Below are positions 25,163-33,224 of a stretch of 40,205 nt of DNA, piece after piece. This DNA comes from CAVPTL01 sp963708725 (lineage in GTDB: Bacteria > Actinomycetota > Thermoleophilia > Gaiellales > JAICJC01): assembly GCA_963708725.1 (NCBI GenBank), contig CAVPTL010000003.1:1-40205 (forward strand), given 5' to 3'. Position 1 is the stretch's first letter; every line of letters begins with the position of its first letter. The notes under the pieces are model-generated. The model had not been told where the DNA came from, did not search any database, and saw only the letters and a list, made by a program, of their open reading frames with translations. A program made the translations under genes and the position numbers.

Positions 25163-25740
25163 TGGTCACGGTGTCTGAACTCGACGACGAGGCCCCAGAC
25201 ACCGAAGCGCCTAACGATGACAGCGTTTCCGAGCCTCTCCCAGCCGTTGCCCCGGCGACGATCAGACAGATGACACGCGAGCACTGGCAGGCGGTGAGGC
25301 GGATCTACGCCGACGGTTTGACAAGCGGCAACGCGTCGTTTGAACTCAAGCCGCCCGGCTGGGACGAGTTTCAGCAAAGCCACCTAGCCGACCACCAGCT
25401 GGTGGCGATCGACGACGCCAAGGTGGTCGGGTGGGCCGCGCTTTCGCCGGTGTCCGAACGGTGCGCCTACGCCGGAGTTGCCGAGAGCAGCGTGTACGTC
25501 GCGGCTCGTTCGCGCGGTCGTGGAGTCGGCAGCCAGATTCTCAGCCAGCTCGTGTGGCGAGCCGAGATGGCTGGGATATGGACAGTCCAGGCCGGCATCT
25601 TCCCCGAGAACGCTGCGAGCATCGCGCTTCACCACCGTTGCGGCTTTCGTACCGTCGGGGTGCGAGAGCGACTCGGCCAGCGAAACGGCGTGTGGCGAGA
25701 CGTGCTGCTCTTGGAACGCCGAAGCGGATTGGTCACTTGA
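25162..25740 (+). CDS. GNAT N-acetyltransferase, ArsN1/phosphinothricin acetyltransferase-like
   Basis: 192 residues. An acidic N-terminal extension of about 30 residues precedes a GNAT domain similar to phosphinothricin acetyltransferases: IYADGLTSGNASFEL, VGWAALSPVSERCAYAGVAESSVYVA, the acetyl-CoA loop RSRGRGVGSQIL, and NAASIALHHRCGFRTVGVRERLGQ. ArsN1 of this type acetylates the organoarsenical arsinothricin; that substrate is inferred from the family and the operon. It shares its stop with the TTG start of the channel gene. Confidence 0.85.
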   Translation: MVTVSELDDEAPDTEAPNDDSVSEPLPAVAPATIRQMTREHWQAVRRIYADGLTSGNASFELKPPGWDEFQQSHLADHQLVAIDDAKVVGWAALSPVSERCAYAGVAESSVYVAARSRGRGVGSQILSQLVWRAEMAGIWTVQAGIFPENAASIALHHRCGFRTVGVRERLGQRNGVWRDVLLLERRSGLVT

Positions 25741-26450
25741 ACGTCAGGCTCGCGCGGTCGCTGCTGGCCGAGGTGATAGGCACCTTCACGCTCGTTTTTG
25801 CTGGCTGTGGGGCGATCATGGTTGACGCCAAAACCGGTGCGCTCGGTCATGTCGGTGTTGCGATCACGTTCGGCCTCGTGATCATGGTCATGATCTACGC
25901 GGTCGGGCACATCTCAGGCGCGCATTTCAACCCCTCGGTCACCTTCGCGTTCGCTGTCTCGCGGCACTTCCCCTGGACGCGGCTGCCGCTCTATTGGGCT
26001 GCTCAACTCGTCGGCGCGCTCGCCGCTGCGCTGGTGCTTCGCGGCTCGCTTGGCGACCTCGCCCACGTCGGTGCAACGCTTCCGTCCGGATCTGACGCCC
26101 AGGCATTTCTATGGGAGACCGTGCTGACGTTCTTTCTGATGTTCGTGATCATGGCCGTGGCCACCGATACCCGAGCAATCGGAGAGGCCGCAGCGATAGC
26201 GATCGGCGCCACCGTCGGCATGGATGCAATGTTCGGCGGCCCAATCACCGGCGCATCCATGAACCCCGCTCGCTCACTCGGCCCAGCGATCGCCGCTTCC
26301 GACTTCACCTCGATCTGGGTGTACCTCACAGCACCGCTCCTGGGGGCGACGCTCGCCGCTGTGACGTACCAGTTCCTGCGCGGCGAGGATGATGATCCAA
26401 CGACCGCGGAGACCCCGCAGCCAGCCGACGAACAGTGGGTTGAGGCATGA
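25737..26450 (+). CDS. Aquaporin/MIP-family channel in arsenic operon
   Basis: 237 residues with six membrane segments and the two MIP half-helix motifs: HFNPSV (NPS instead of NPA, residues 65-67) and MNPARS (176-178). In Sinorhizobium the aquaglyceroporin AqpS replaces the arsenite pump and lets arsenite made from arsenate flow out; the same role is inferred because no ArsB or Acr3 is present. The TTG start at 25737 overlaps the upstream TGA, and the end overlaps arsC by four bases. The last ~20 residues are acidic and cytoplasmic. Confidence 0.88.
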   Translation: MNVRLARSLLAEVIGTFTLVFAGCGAIMVDAKTGALGHVGVAITFGLVIMVMIYAVGHISGAHFNPSVTFAFAVSRHFPWTRLPLYWAAQLVGALAAALVLRGSLGDLAHVGATLPSGSDAQAFLWETVLTFFLMFVIMAVATDTRAIGEAAAIAIGATVGMDAMFGGPITGASMNPARSLGPAIAASDFTSIWVYLTAPLLGATLAAVTYQFLRGEDDDPTTAETPQPADEQWVEA

Positions 26451-26851
26451 GCCACGTCCTGTTTGTCTGCATTCAAAACGCCGGCCGTTCCCAGATCGCC
26501 CAGGCCCTGTTCCGGCAGGCAGCCGACGGGGCTCAGGAGGCGCGGTCGGCGGGTAGTCGCCCCGCCGCGCACGTTCACCCGGTCGTGGTCGAGGCGATGG
26601 CGGAGCTTGGCATCGACGTCTCGGAAAATACGCCCCACAAACTCAACCAAGGCGACATGCACTGGGCCGACATCGTCGTCACCATGGGCTGCGGCGACGA
26701 ATGCCCGTATGTGCCCGGCAAACGCTACATCGACTGGGAACTTGACGATCCAAGCGGCCAACCCATCGAGAGAGTTCGCGAGGTGCGAGACGAGATCAAC
26801 CGGCGCATCGCGGGACTCTTGGAAGACCTTGAATCGGAGGTGAGGAGATGA
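26447..26851 (+). CDS. arsC: Arsenate reductase, low-molecular-weight phosphatase fold
   Basis: 134 residues. The P-loop FVCIQNAGRSQ has nucleophile C8 and R14 (CX5R). A second region VVTMGCGDECPYVPGKRYIDWELDDP matches actinobacterial arsenate reductases that use mycothiol, with the catalytic Asp in DWELDDP. It reduces arsenate to arsenite in the cytosol. ATGA overlaps on both sides place it between the channel and a second reductase-like gene. Confidence 0.92.
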   Translation: MSHVLFVCIQNAGRSQIAQALFRQAADGAQEARSAGSRPAAHVHPVVVEAMAELGIDVSENTPHKLNQGDMHWADIVVTMGCGDECPYVPGKRYIDWELDDPSGQPIERVREVRDEINRRIAGLLEDLESEVRR

Positions 26852-27465
26852 AGCACGTCCTGTTCGTCTGTACCCATAACGCCGGCCGCTCCCAGATGGC
26901 CAAGGCCTTCTGGGATACGCACGCGCCAGACGACGTCCGCGCCGAAAGCGCCGGTCAGGAACCCGCCAAAGCCCCATGGCCCGAGGTCGTCGAGGTGATG
27001 CGAGAAATCGGCATCGACATCTCCCAGGAGCGGCCGAAGAAGCTCTCGATCGAGATGCAGCTCCAGGCTGACTGGGCAATCACGCTGGGATGCTCCGGCT
27101 CCTGCCCCTACGTTCCCACCCGCGTCGATGACTGGCAGATCCCCGATCCCTACGGCAAGAGCCTCGACGAGGTACGAGCGATCAGAGACATCGTCGAAGA
27201 TCGCGTCCAGGGCTTCATAATCGAACGCCTCGATGCGGTGCGCTCTGACTCCACCGCTCACCGTCTCCGCCTCGCCCAGCTGCTGCGTCTGCTCAGCGAC
27301 GAGTTCTCAGAGACCCATCCGGCCGAGGAGATCCGAAGCTGCGCCGACCGAGAGCTCCTGCAATACGCCGACGCTCCGGTACGTTCCTTCGTGATGACCA
27401 TCGCCCACAAAAACACGCGTGCCTGCCTGCGAGAGGGGCGATGCGGCACTCTGGCCGCAGCCTAA
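26848..27465 (+). CDS. Second arsenate reductase-like phosphatase with C-terminal helical domain
   Basis: 205 residues. Residues 1-130 repeat the ArsC fold: P-loop FVCTHNAGRSQ (C8, R14), TLGCSGSCPYVP and DWQIPDPYGKS. Compared with its neighbour, the acidic motif is IPDP rather than LDDP. Residues about 135-205 form a helical domain (LLRLLSDEFSETHPAEEI ... APVRSFVMTIAHKNTRACL) resembling the three-helix dimerisation domain found on other actinobacterial phosphatases. It may be a reductase with different thiol partner, or a protein tyrosine phosphatase. Two extra cysteines lie in the tail. Confidence 0.85.
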   Translation: MKHVLFVCTHNAGRSQMAKAFWDTHAPDDVRAESAGQEPAKAPWPEVVEVMREIGIDISQERPKKLSIEMQLQADWAITLGCSGSCPYVPTRVDDWQIPDPYGKSLDEVRAIRDIVEDRVQGFIIERLDAVRSDSTAHRLRLAQLLRLLSDEFSETHPAEEIRSCADRELLQYADAPVRSFVMTIAHKNTRACLREGRCGTLAAA

Positions 27466-27529
27466 CCCGCACTCTGGAATCGATGACCGAGGATCGGTGG
27501 TCGACATTGACCCGCCCGAGCCGCCATAG

Positions 27530-27697
27530 ATGATCGAACCTCGCCGCATTGTCACGGTGGTTTTGATCATCGATGACCCCGACCTCGCAAAAGACATGAA
27601 CTTTGCCGTCCGCGGAGCTGGACTAGACGTCGAGCGGTTGGCACCTCACGTGGCGAAAGACGAGGTTGAGAACTCGAGGAGAGGTGTATTTGGCTGA
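27530..27697 (+). pseudogene. N-terminal receiver fragment of a split response regulator
   Basis: 55 codons: VTVVLIIDDPDLAKDMNFAV and RGAGLDVERLAP match strand 1 with its acidic pair and helix 1 of a receiver domain. The frame ends at TGA 27695. The remainder of the receiver continues in the +1 frame (next entry). Span 27530-28232 is 703 bases, one extra. An SD-like AGGAGAGG (27678-27684 region) sits just before the stop, recalling the prfB frameshift site, but could also be the ribosome binding site of the downstream frame. Confidence 0.6.
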
Positions 27698-28232
27698 CCG
27701 AGGGGCATCCGATGACCGCGGTGTTGCCCTGTTTTCGGCACTTCGCGCAGCCGGCGACGACACTCCGTTCGTCTTCATTGATCCTGACCGCGTGGCTACC
27801 ACGCCGGTTCCGGGCCGCGGGACGCGCGACGCGGCGTTTGTGATCGAGCCGTTCAATCTCAATGCGATGCTCGAGTCGCTCCGAACCCGCGCCCGAAACG
27901 CATCGGCACCGGCAGCCCGCATCCTCACCGAAGAGAGCATCTCAATCGGAGACGTGGTCGTGAACTGCGGGATCTTGGACGTCGAGATCGCCGGCCAGCG
28001 GGCTCAGCTCAGCACCGGCGAGTTTGTACTCGTGTATGAGCTGGCCAAACGCCGCGAGCGCTTCGTCTCGATGCAGGAGCTGACCGAGATCATTTGGGGG
28101 CGCCGCTACGTGCCCGGCGAGAAGAACATCTCGGTCGCGGCCACCCACGCACGGCAGAAGCTTCGGCGGGCGGCGCCAGATCGTACCTTCCTCGAGTTCC
28201 GCAGACGCATCGGCTATCGATTCGACGTGTAG
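27666..28232 (+). CDS. Response regulator, degenerate receiver part plus OmpR/PhoB-type winged helix
   Basis: As it stands this frame gives receiver strands 3-5: VYLADRGASDDRG with the expected phospho-acceptor Asp; TPFVFIDPD, where the usual Thr/Ser is replaced; and FVIEPFNLNAML, with Glu in place of the conserved Lys. A winged-helix DNA-binding domain follows (about 90-188; TGEFVLVYELAKRRERFVSMQELTEIIWG, ending RRIGYRFDV). Starts at TTG 27666, GTG 27684 or TTG 27690 are possible; the last has GGAGAGG at good spacing. The position between the ars genes and phoU suggests a phosphate or arsenate regulator, but no sensor kinase is adjacent. Confidence 0.7.
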   Translation: MRTRGEVYLADRGASDDRGVALFSALRAAGDDTPFVFIDPDRVATTPVPGRGTRDAAFVIEPFNLNAMLESLRTRARNASAPAARILTEESISIGDVVVNCGILDVEIAGQRAQLSTGEFVLVYELAKRRERFVSMQELTEIIWGRRYVPGEKNISVAATHARQKLRRAAPDRTFLEFRRRIGYRFDV

Positions 28233-28277
28233 CCGCCTACGGGCGCCGCCGGCAAACGCAGGCCTACCAAGTGCCCG

Positions 28278-28946
28278 CTAGAGCGACAGGTCTTGGGAAG
28301 CGTCGGTGAACTCGCGAAGCTCTCCCGTCACGAGGTAGGCGGTTCGTTCGCCGATATCGACGGCGTTATCTCCCACACGCTCGAGGCAGCGGCCAATCAC
28401 GATTGCAAACAAGCCGATCTCGGCATCCCCGACGCTGGTGGCGATGTTTCGGGCGAGGCCGTGGTTGGTTCGGTTGATGAGCTGATCCATCGCCACCAGC
28501 GACTCGGCGCGTTCTGCGTCTCGCGCGCCAAAGGCCTGCATCGCTTCGCGGATCATCGCGTCGCCCTGAGAGCCCATCGCTTGCAGATCAAGGGCGAGGT
28601 CGCCGGGCAGCGGTTCTGGGCCCATCAGCAGTGAGAGCTTCGCGATGTTGACGCACTGATCACCGATCCGTTCCAGATGGAGGTTCAGATGGATCATGCT
28701 GATCACCAGGCGCAGATCCACCGCCACCGGCGATTGGGTCGCGAGCAGCGACTCCACTGCAGACTCGATGCGGAGATTCAGACTGTCCACCTCATGGTCA
28801 GCTGCGATCACGCGCCGGGCCTGCTCGCCGTCGCGCCGCAAGAGCGCATCCACGACGCTGGTCAGCGCGCCGCGACAAAGCCGAGCCTCATCCTGGACGA
28901 GCGCCTCGACCTCATCTAGTTCGTGCTGGAACTCGACCCTCGACAC
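28278..28946 (-). CDS. phoU: Phosphate signalling/regulatory protein PhoU
   Basis: 222 residues made of two repeated three-helix bundles. The metal-cluster motifs LNLHLERIGDQCVNIAK (first half) and GRCLERVGDNAVDIGERTAYL (second half) are both intact. PhoU restrains Pst transport and the Pho sensor kinase. GTG start at 28946, with TATACT (minus strand, 28958-28953) 6 bases upstream, so probably leaderless. It is convergent with the response regulator and separated from pstSCAB by the arsenic cassette. Confidence 0.95.
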   Translation of the reverse strand: MSRVEFQHELDEVEALVQDEARLCRGALTSVVDALLRRDGEQARRVIAADHEVDSLNLRIESAVESLLATQSPVAVDLRLVISMIHLNLHLERIGDQCVNIAKLSLLMGPEPLPGDLALDLQAMGSQGDAMIREAMQAFGARDAERAESLVAMDQLINRTNHGLARNIATSVGDAEIGLFAIVIGRCLERVGDNAVDIGERTAYLVTGELREFTDASQDLSL

Positions 28947-28995
28947 CGAGCCAGTATATGGCGCGAGTCCGTCGGAAACGTGGGTTGGGGCCTCT

Positions 28996-29916
28996 CTACG
29001 CCGTTACCGACGCGGTGTCGGCGGGCTCCGCTTTCGGGGCCTCGGCACGGGGGTGATTGACGATTGCAACCCCAGTGATCACGGTGGCCAACCCGAGCGT
29101 GGTGGCCACCCCCGGCAGTTGGCCCTCGAACGCCTCAATCACCACCGCGACCGCCGGGGCGAGGAACGTCCAGGCAAACACCCGCGCGCTCGGCCAGAAC
29201 TTGAGCGCGACATAGAAACCAACGTAGGTGATGATCTGCGCGCCCACGATCAAAAACACGAGGCTCGCGGCCAACTTGGGGGACGTCCAGTCGTTTGATC
29301 TGGCGCCGTTTGAAAGCACCAGGTAGGGGATCAGCATTAGTCCGCCGGCGAGGAACTGGGCAGTGGTGGCGCCATACACATCGAAGCCTGGGTCTCGGAG
29401 ACTGAGGTAGCGCATCCCGACGCCGGCCAGCGCCCAGCCCCATGCACCGACCAAGCAGACGACCACTCCGAGCGCGACGTTTGTGCCCGAACCACCCGAG
29501 TCGGCGGCGAACACGACCACCACGATCCCGGCGAAGCCGACCACCAAGCCCACCGCCCGGAGCGGCATGATCCGCTCGCCGAGCACCAGCCGACTTGTGA
29601 TCGCCGCGAAGAACGGCGCGCTATTCAACAGTACCGACGCGATCGCCGCGCCCGCGAGCAACGTCCCTTCAGAGATCCCCGCGAGAGTGATGGTCACGTT
29701 TCCGAGCCCGATCGCGAAGGCCCACGTCCACCCGTTTTTGGTCGAAGGCAACCGCGAACCGATCACACGGAGCACGACCAACATGATCACCCCTGCGGCC
29801 AGCGCTCGGACGGTTGCGATCAACGCCGGCGAGGTGAATCGAAGAGCCGCGCTCGTCACCGGGTAGGCGACGCCGGCGAACACCACCGCAGTCCCCAGCA
29901 CGAGCGGGATCGGCAT
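28996..29916 (-). CDS. EamA/DMT-superfamily transporter
   Basis: 306 residues with ten hydrophobic segments in two EamA repeats: VVFAGVAYPVTSAALRFTSP at the start of the first, and LVGAWGWALAGVGMRYL opening the second. SVLLNSAPFFAAITSRLVLGE is the typical end of repeat one. Export of a metabolite is the usual role; the substrate is unknown. AGGAGG lies only one base before the ATG at 29916, unusually close, so the start is uncertain; longer upstream extension is Arg/Gly-rich and unlikely. Confidence 0.88.
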   Translation of the reverse strand: MPIPLVLGTAVVFAGVAYPVTSAALRFTSPALIATVRALAAGVIMLVVLRVIGSRLPSTKNGWTWAFAIGLGNVTITLAGISEGTLLAGAAIASVLLNSAPFFAAITSRLVLGERIMPLRAVGLVVGFAGIVVVVFAADSGGSGTNVALGVVVCLVGAWGWALAGVGMRYLSLRDPGFDVYGATTAQFLAGGLMLIPYLVLSNGARSNDWTSPKLAASLVFLIVGAQIITYVGFYVALKFWPSARVFAWTFLAPAVAVVIEAFEGQLPGVATTLGLATVITGVAIVNHPRAEAPKAEPADTASVTA

Positions 29917-30102
29917 ACCTCCTGGCCTTCCGGCCCGGCGCTCAGCTCCTCCCGATCGGCTTCGAGTGTCGGTCAACGAGCGGACTATAGGCATCCCGCA
30001 GGCTCGGGCCTGCCCCGGATCTCGCTCGAAGACGTGCGTAAGAGGCGTCATCGCGCCACCCACGCCGCCCGATTAAATGCGCGAGTCTCCGCGACTCTCC
30101 AA

Positions 30103-30175
30103 AGCCGAGGCGGGGACTCGAACCCCGAACCGCCTGATTACAAATCAGGTGCTCTGCCAGTTGAGCTACCTCGGC
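30103..30175 (-). tRNA. tRNA-Thr (TGT anticodon)
   Basis: Full cloverleaf on the minus strand: acceptor GCCGAGG/CCTCGGC, D arm GCTC/GAGC, anticodon stem CCTGA/TCAGG with loop TTTGTAA giving TGT, T arm CGGGG-TTCGAGT-CCCCG, discriminator T. 73 bases, no encoded CCA. Confidence 0.96.
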
Positions 30176-30248
30176 GAGGGCGAACCCCGAATCGGAGAGT
30201 TTACAGAGTCCTTGCGTTGCTCTTTGCCGTCGATCACAGGACGCGAGC

Positions 30249-30269
30249 AATCTGCACGATATGCAGATT
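30249..30269 (+). promoter_or_regulatory. Inverted repeat over the start codon of the GH26-like gene
   Basis: AATCTGCA (30249-30256), 5-base spacer, TGCAGATT (30262-30269). The ATG at 30261-30263 lies partly in the loop and partly in the second arm. It could mask the start codon in the mRNA or be a repressor site. Confidence 0.4.
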
Positions 30270-31199
30270 AAACGTTGTACATACCAACTTGTGGCCATGC
30301 TGGTGATGCTTGCAGTAACGGTCATGGGCTCCACCCAGGCACAGGCAGCGCCCTCTCCGCCTCCGCTGAGCGGCTCATTCGCGCCGGTAGTCGGCACGCT
30401 TTGGGGGGCGTACGCCAACGAAGCGGGTGGATACCAGGCACTCGAGCCAAAGCTCGGACGAAAGCTCGCGGTGGTGCAGAAGTACATCCCGTGGGGATAC
30501 TCGAGCTGGAGCTGGGGGATCGGGCCGGTGATCGCCTCGGGCCATGCTGTGCTGTTGTCATGGTCGGCGGCCGGCACGACCAGCGCGGCGGCGATTGCCT
30601 CGGGTAGTCAGGACGGGGTGATCCGAAACGCCGCGATCCAGCTGAAGGCACTCGGCGGGGTGATCCTGTTGCGGCCGTTCTTCGAGTTCGATCAACCGGT
30701 CGGGCACCCCCGCTACATCGGATCGCCCGCGCAGGTGGTCGCCGCCTGGCAGCGCACGTACACGATCTTCAAGTCGGTTGGGGTACCCAATGTCAGGTTC
30801 GTGTGGTCGCCGATGGCCTTCGACTTTGCGCGTGGGGTTGCGCAACAGTTCTGGCCAGGCTCGGCCTACGTCGATTGGGTCGGGCCGGACGGGTACAACT
30901 TTCCCGGACGTTCGTTCCGCGACTGGCAGACGATCTTTGGATCGGCCTACGAGTTTGCCGTGGCTCAGCACAAGCCGATGATGATCCCCGAGACCGCGTC
31001 GCCGGCCAGGGATCCCCGCACACCGGGTTGGCTGATTCAAGGGGCGGCCTGGATTCAGGCCCACCCCGACGTACGGTCGGTCAACTACTTCGACTCGATC
31101 AGCCCCAAGGGCTATGACTTCCGGTTGTCGGTGAACCCGCAGGTGCTGGCCGCGTTTCGCAGCTGGGGTCAACAGTCGTACTTCTCGCCGATGGATTGA
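30261..31199 (+). CDS. Secreted glycoside hydrolase, GH26-like
   Basis: 312 residues. Signal peptide: n-region with K4/R5, hydrophobic core about 11-23, cleavage near AQA-APSP around 29. The mature part is a beta/alpha-barrel-type domain: LLRPFFEFDQP supplies the acid/base candidate E142, FVWSPMAF and YVDWVGPDGYNFPG are family-like, and MMIPETASP supplies the nucleophile candidate E244. Mannanases and related beta-glycanases share this pattern; the substrate is not determined. It follows tRNA-Thr, which is on the other strand. Confidence 0.82.
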   Translation: MQIKRCTYQLVAMLVMLAVTVMGSTQAQAAPSPPPLSGSFAPVVGTLWGAYANEAGGYQALEPKLGRKLAVVQKYIPWGYSSWSWGIGPVIASGHAVLLSWSAAGTTSAAAIASGSQDGVIRNAAIQLKALGGVILLRPFFEFDQPVGHPRYIGSPAQVVAAWQRTYTIFKSVGVPNVRFVWSPMAFDFARGVAQQFWPGSAYVDWVGPDGYNFPGRSFRDWQTIFGSAYEFAVAQHKPMMIPETASPARDPRTPGWLIQGAAWIQAHPDVRSVNYFDSISPKGYDFRLSVNPQVLAAFRSWGQQSYFSPMD

Positions 31200-31289
31200 C
31201 GTTTACGGCGAATCCCCAAAACGGGTATTTCAGGTTGGAGCGAACGCAACTATCGTGGGGTGACCCCCAATCTCCACGGAGCGTCCCCC

Positions 31290-31685
31290 ATGGAACAGCA
31301 TCAGCTGCTGGTATCCCAGCTCGTGGCCGACGCCGTCGAAGGTTCTACCAGCGACGGCGCCGTAAGTCGGATCGTGAACGTCCTCCTGGAGTCATCCAGG
31401 ACCGACTCGGAGCGTGCGGGCGAGCGCCTGCGCGTGTTCGGCTGGGAGCAGGAGCGGATCGATTTCACCACAGTGTGGAACTACCGCGTGATCGGTGAGG
31501 AGAGCGGCGACGAGTATGTCGACTTCTCCCTCTCGATCGATGACGGCCCTGATCTGCTGCTGTCGGTCTTTGGACTTCAGCTGCAGATCGCCCTCAATGG
31601 CATCGAGGGCACCTCCGCCGATGAGCTCGACTGTTTTCTCGAGCTGATGGCGATGGCCAAACGGCCGATGGCCGAGGCCTCTTAG
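31290..31685 (+). CDS. Cytoplasmic protein of unknown function
   Basis: 131 residues, acidic, no signal or membrane segment; predicted helical start, central beta region (FTTVWNYRVIG, DEYVDFSLSIDD, LLLSVFGLQL) and a helical end. No cysteine cluster or known motif apart from a single Cys. ATG 31290 has GGAG about 10 bases upstream; an in-frame start at 31260 is less likely. A strong hairpin follows the stop. Confidence 0.6.
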   Translation: MEQHQLLVSQLVADAVEGSTSDGAVSRIVNVLLESSRTDSERAGERLRVFGWEQERIDFTTVWNYRVIGEESGDEYVDFSLSIDDGPDLLLSVFGLQLQIALNGIEGTSADELDCFLELMAMAKRPMAEAS

Positions 31686-31702
31686 TCGCAGACCTGGGCT
31701 CC

Positions 31703-31740
31703 GCGCCCGCCCGAAGGTGGACGTCCGTTCGGGCGGGCGC
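31703..31740 (+). terminator. Strong hairpin after the 31290 gene
   Basis: Perfect 13-bp inverted repeat GCGCCCGCCCGAA/TTCGGGCGGGCGC with a 12-base loop, 17 bases past the stop codon. No T-tract follows, as is common in GC-rich Actinobacteria. Confidence 0.65.
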
Positions 31741-32014
31741 GAGTGTAGGAGCCGCCGACGGTGCGCACAACACCTCCGGCACGACCTAACTGTCCAGCCG
31801 CGCGCACTGTGTGCATAGCCCCCTGCCTGGGTGGCGTTCCACCACGGCAGGATCGCGAATTTGCCGCAGTTTTCCAGTCTGCTGCTATCATGTGAGCACG
31901 GGCATCCGGCTTGGAAGCCCCGTGAGGTTGATGCTTTCTTCGCTCGGTGTGAGGCAAGTTGATTCCTCAACTGATGCGAAGCGACCGCGAGGTCGCCAAG
32001 GAGAGTTACAACCA
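31741..32014 (+). promoter_or_regulatory. Promoter and long structured leader of the DEAD-box helicase gene
   Basis: Candidate promoter: TTGCCG (31861-31866), 19-base spacer, TATCAT (31886-31891). The ~115-base leader that follows can fold into several hairpins: CACGG/CCGTG closing GGCT-TGGA-AGCC near 31897-31924; an outer stem CTTCGC/GCGAAG (31938-31943 and 31976-31981) enclosing AGTTGA-TTCC-TCAACT (31957-31972); and GCGACC-GCGA-GGTCGC (31981-31996) ending just before AAGGAG (31998-32003). No open frame is recognised in 31741-31860. Confidence 0.55.
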
Positions 32015-33184
32015 ATGCAAGAAGAAACGTTCCGATCCCTCGGCGTGTCCGATGACGTGTCCGACGCGCTCAAGGCGCGTGGCATGGCCGCACCGTTCGA
32101 GATTCAGAGTCAGGTCATCCCCGACGCGATGTCGGGCCAGGACATCCTCGCCAAGTCTCCCACCGGTTCGGGTAAGACGCTGGCGTTTGCGATTCCGGTG
32201 GTCGAGCAGGTCGCAGCCGACGGGCCGACCCCCGCGGCGCTGATCCTGGTACCCACCCGTGAACTCGCCGCGCAGGTTGCGGCCGAGACCACCGCGATTG
32301 CGAAATCACGTGGGCTTCGGGTCGCAGCCGCGTATGGTGGCGTCTCGATCGGCGAGCAGGCCAAGAAGGTCAACGGCGCTCAGATTCTGGTCGCCACTCC
32401 TGGACGGCTCGAGGATCTGTGCCAGCGGCGCAGCATCTCGCTGTCGGGTGTGCGGATCCTGGTGCTCGACGAGGCCGACCGGATGCTCGACATGGGCTTT
32501 CAGCCCCAGGTCGACCGGATCGTGAAGCGGCTGCCGCAGGGCCGCCAGACAATGTTTTTCTCGGCCACGCTCGACGGTGAGGTCGGCCGGCTGGCCCGCG
32601 CCTACACCACCGATGCCACCCGGCACGAGCGGGCGAGTGATCCGCAGACGATCGAAGAGGTCGATCATCGATTCGTCTCGGTCACCCACGAGAACAAGGT
32701 GACGACACTGGTTGAGCTGCTCAAGGTCGATGATGAGCCCACCCTCGTGTTCGTCCGCACCAAGCACGGCGCCGACCGGCTGGTGCAAAAGCTTCGCCGC
32801 CACGACCTGGACGCGGTTGCCATGCACGGCGACCTCACCCAGAGTGCGCGTGAGCGCGCGCTGAAGAGGTTCGACTCGGGTCAGGTGCGCACGCTGGTTG
32901 CAACCGACGTTGCCGCCCGCGGCCTCGATCTCGAAAAGATCGCCACGGTGATCAACTTCGATCCGCCCGAGGACAACAAGGGCTACATCCACCGCGTGGG
33001 GCGCACTGGTCGCGCAGGCCGCTCCGGCACCGGCGTCACGCTCGTGTTGCAGGAGCAGCAGGTCGACGTGAGCCGGATCGCTGCTCGCCTCGAGCTGTCC
33101 GACGAGTTCAAGGAGACCGGCATGCAGATCGCCGCTCCACGGCTGGTGTACACCTCGCGGCGCGGCCGCGGCTCTCGCTGGTAA
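32015..33184 (+). CDS. DEAD-box RNA helicase
   Basis: 389 residues, core helicase with little extra. All motifs are seen in order: Q motif (FRSLGVSDDVSDAL ... PFEIQSQVIP), motif I SPTGSGKT, Ia PTRELAAQ, Ib TPGRL, II VLDEADRMLDMG, III FFSAT, IV LVFVRTK, V ATDVAARGLDL and VI HRVGRTGRAGR. It unwinds structured RNA in ribosome assembly, decay or cold adaptation. ATG 32015 has AAGGAG at 11 bases. The short tail (RRGRGSRW) is basic. The structured leader suggests autoregulation or temperature control. Confidence 0.95.
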   Translation: MQEETFRSLGVSDDVSDALKARGMAAPFEIQSQVIPDAMSGQDILAKSPTGSGKTLAFAIPVVEQVAADGPTPAALILVPTRELAAQVAAETTAIAKSRGLRVAAAYGGVSIGEQAKKVNGAQILVATPGRLEDLCQRRSISLSGVRILVLDEADRMLDMGFQPQVDRIVKRLPQGRQTMFFSATLDGEVGRLARAYTTDATRHERASDPQTIEEVDHRFVSVTHENKVTTLVELLKVDDEPTLVFVRTKHGADRLVQKLRRHDLDAVAMHGDLTQSARERALKRFDSGQVRTLVATDVAARGLDLEKIATVINFDPPEDNKGYIHRVGRTGRAGRSGTGVTLVLQEQQVDVSRIAARLELSDEFKETGMQIAAPRLVYTSRRGRGSRW

Positions 33185-33224
33185 CCGCTCGCGAGGGGCG
33201 CTCGAAGCGGTAGCTTGTGCCCAG

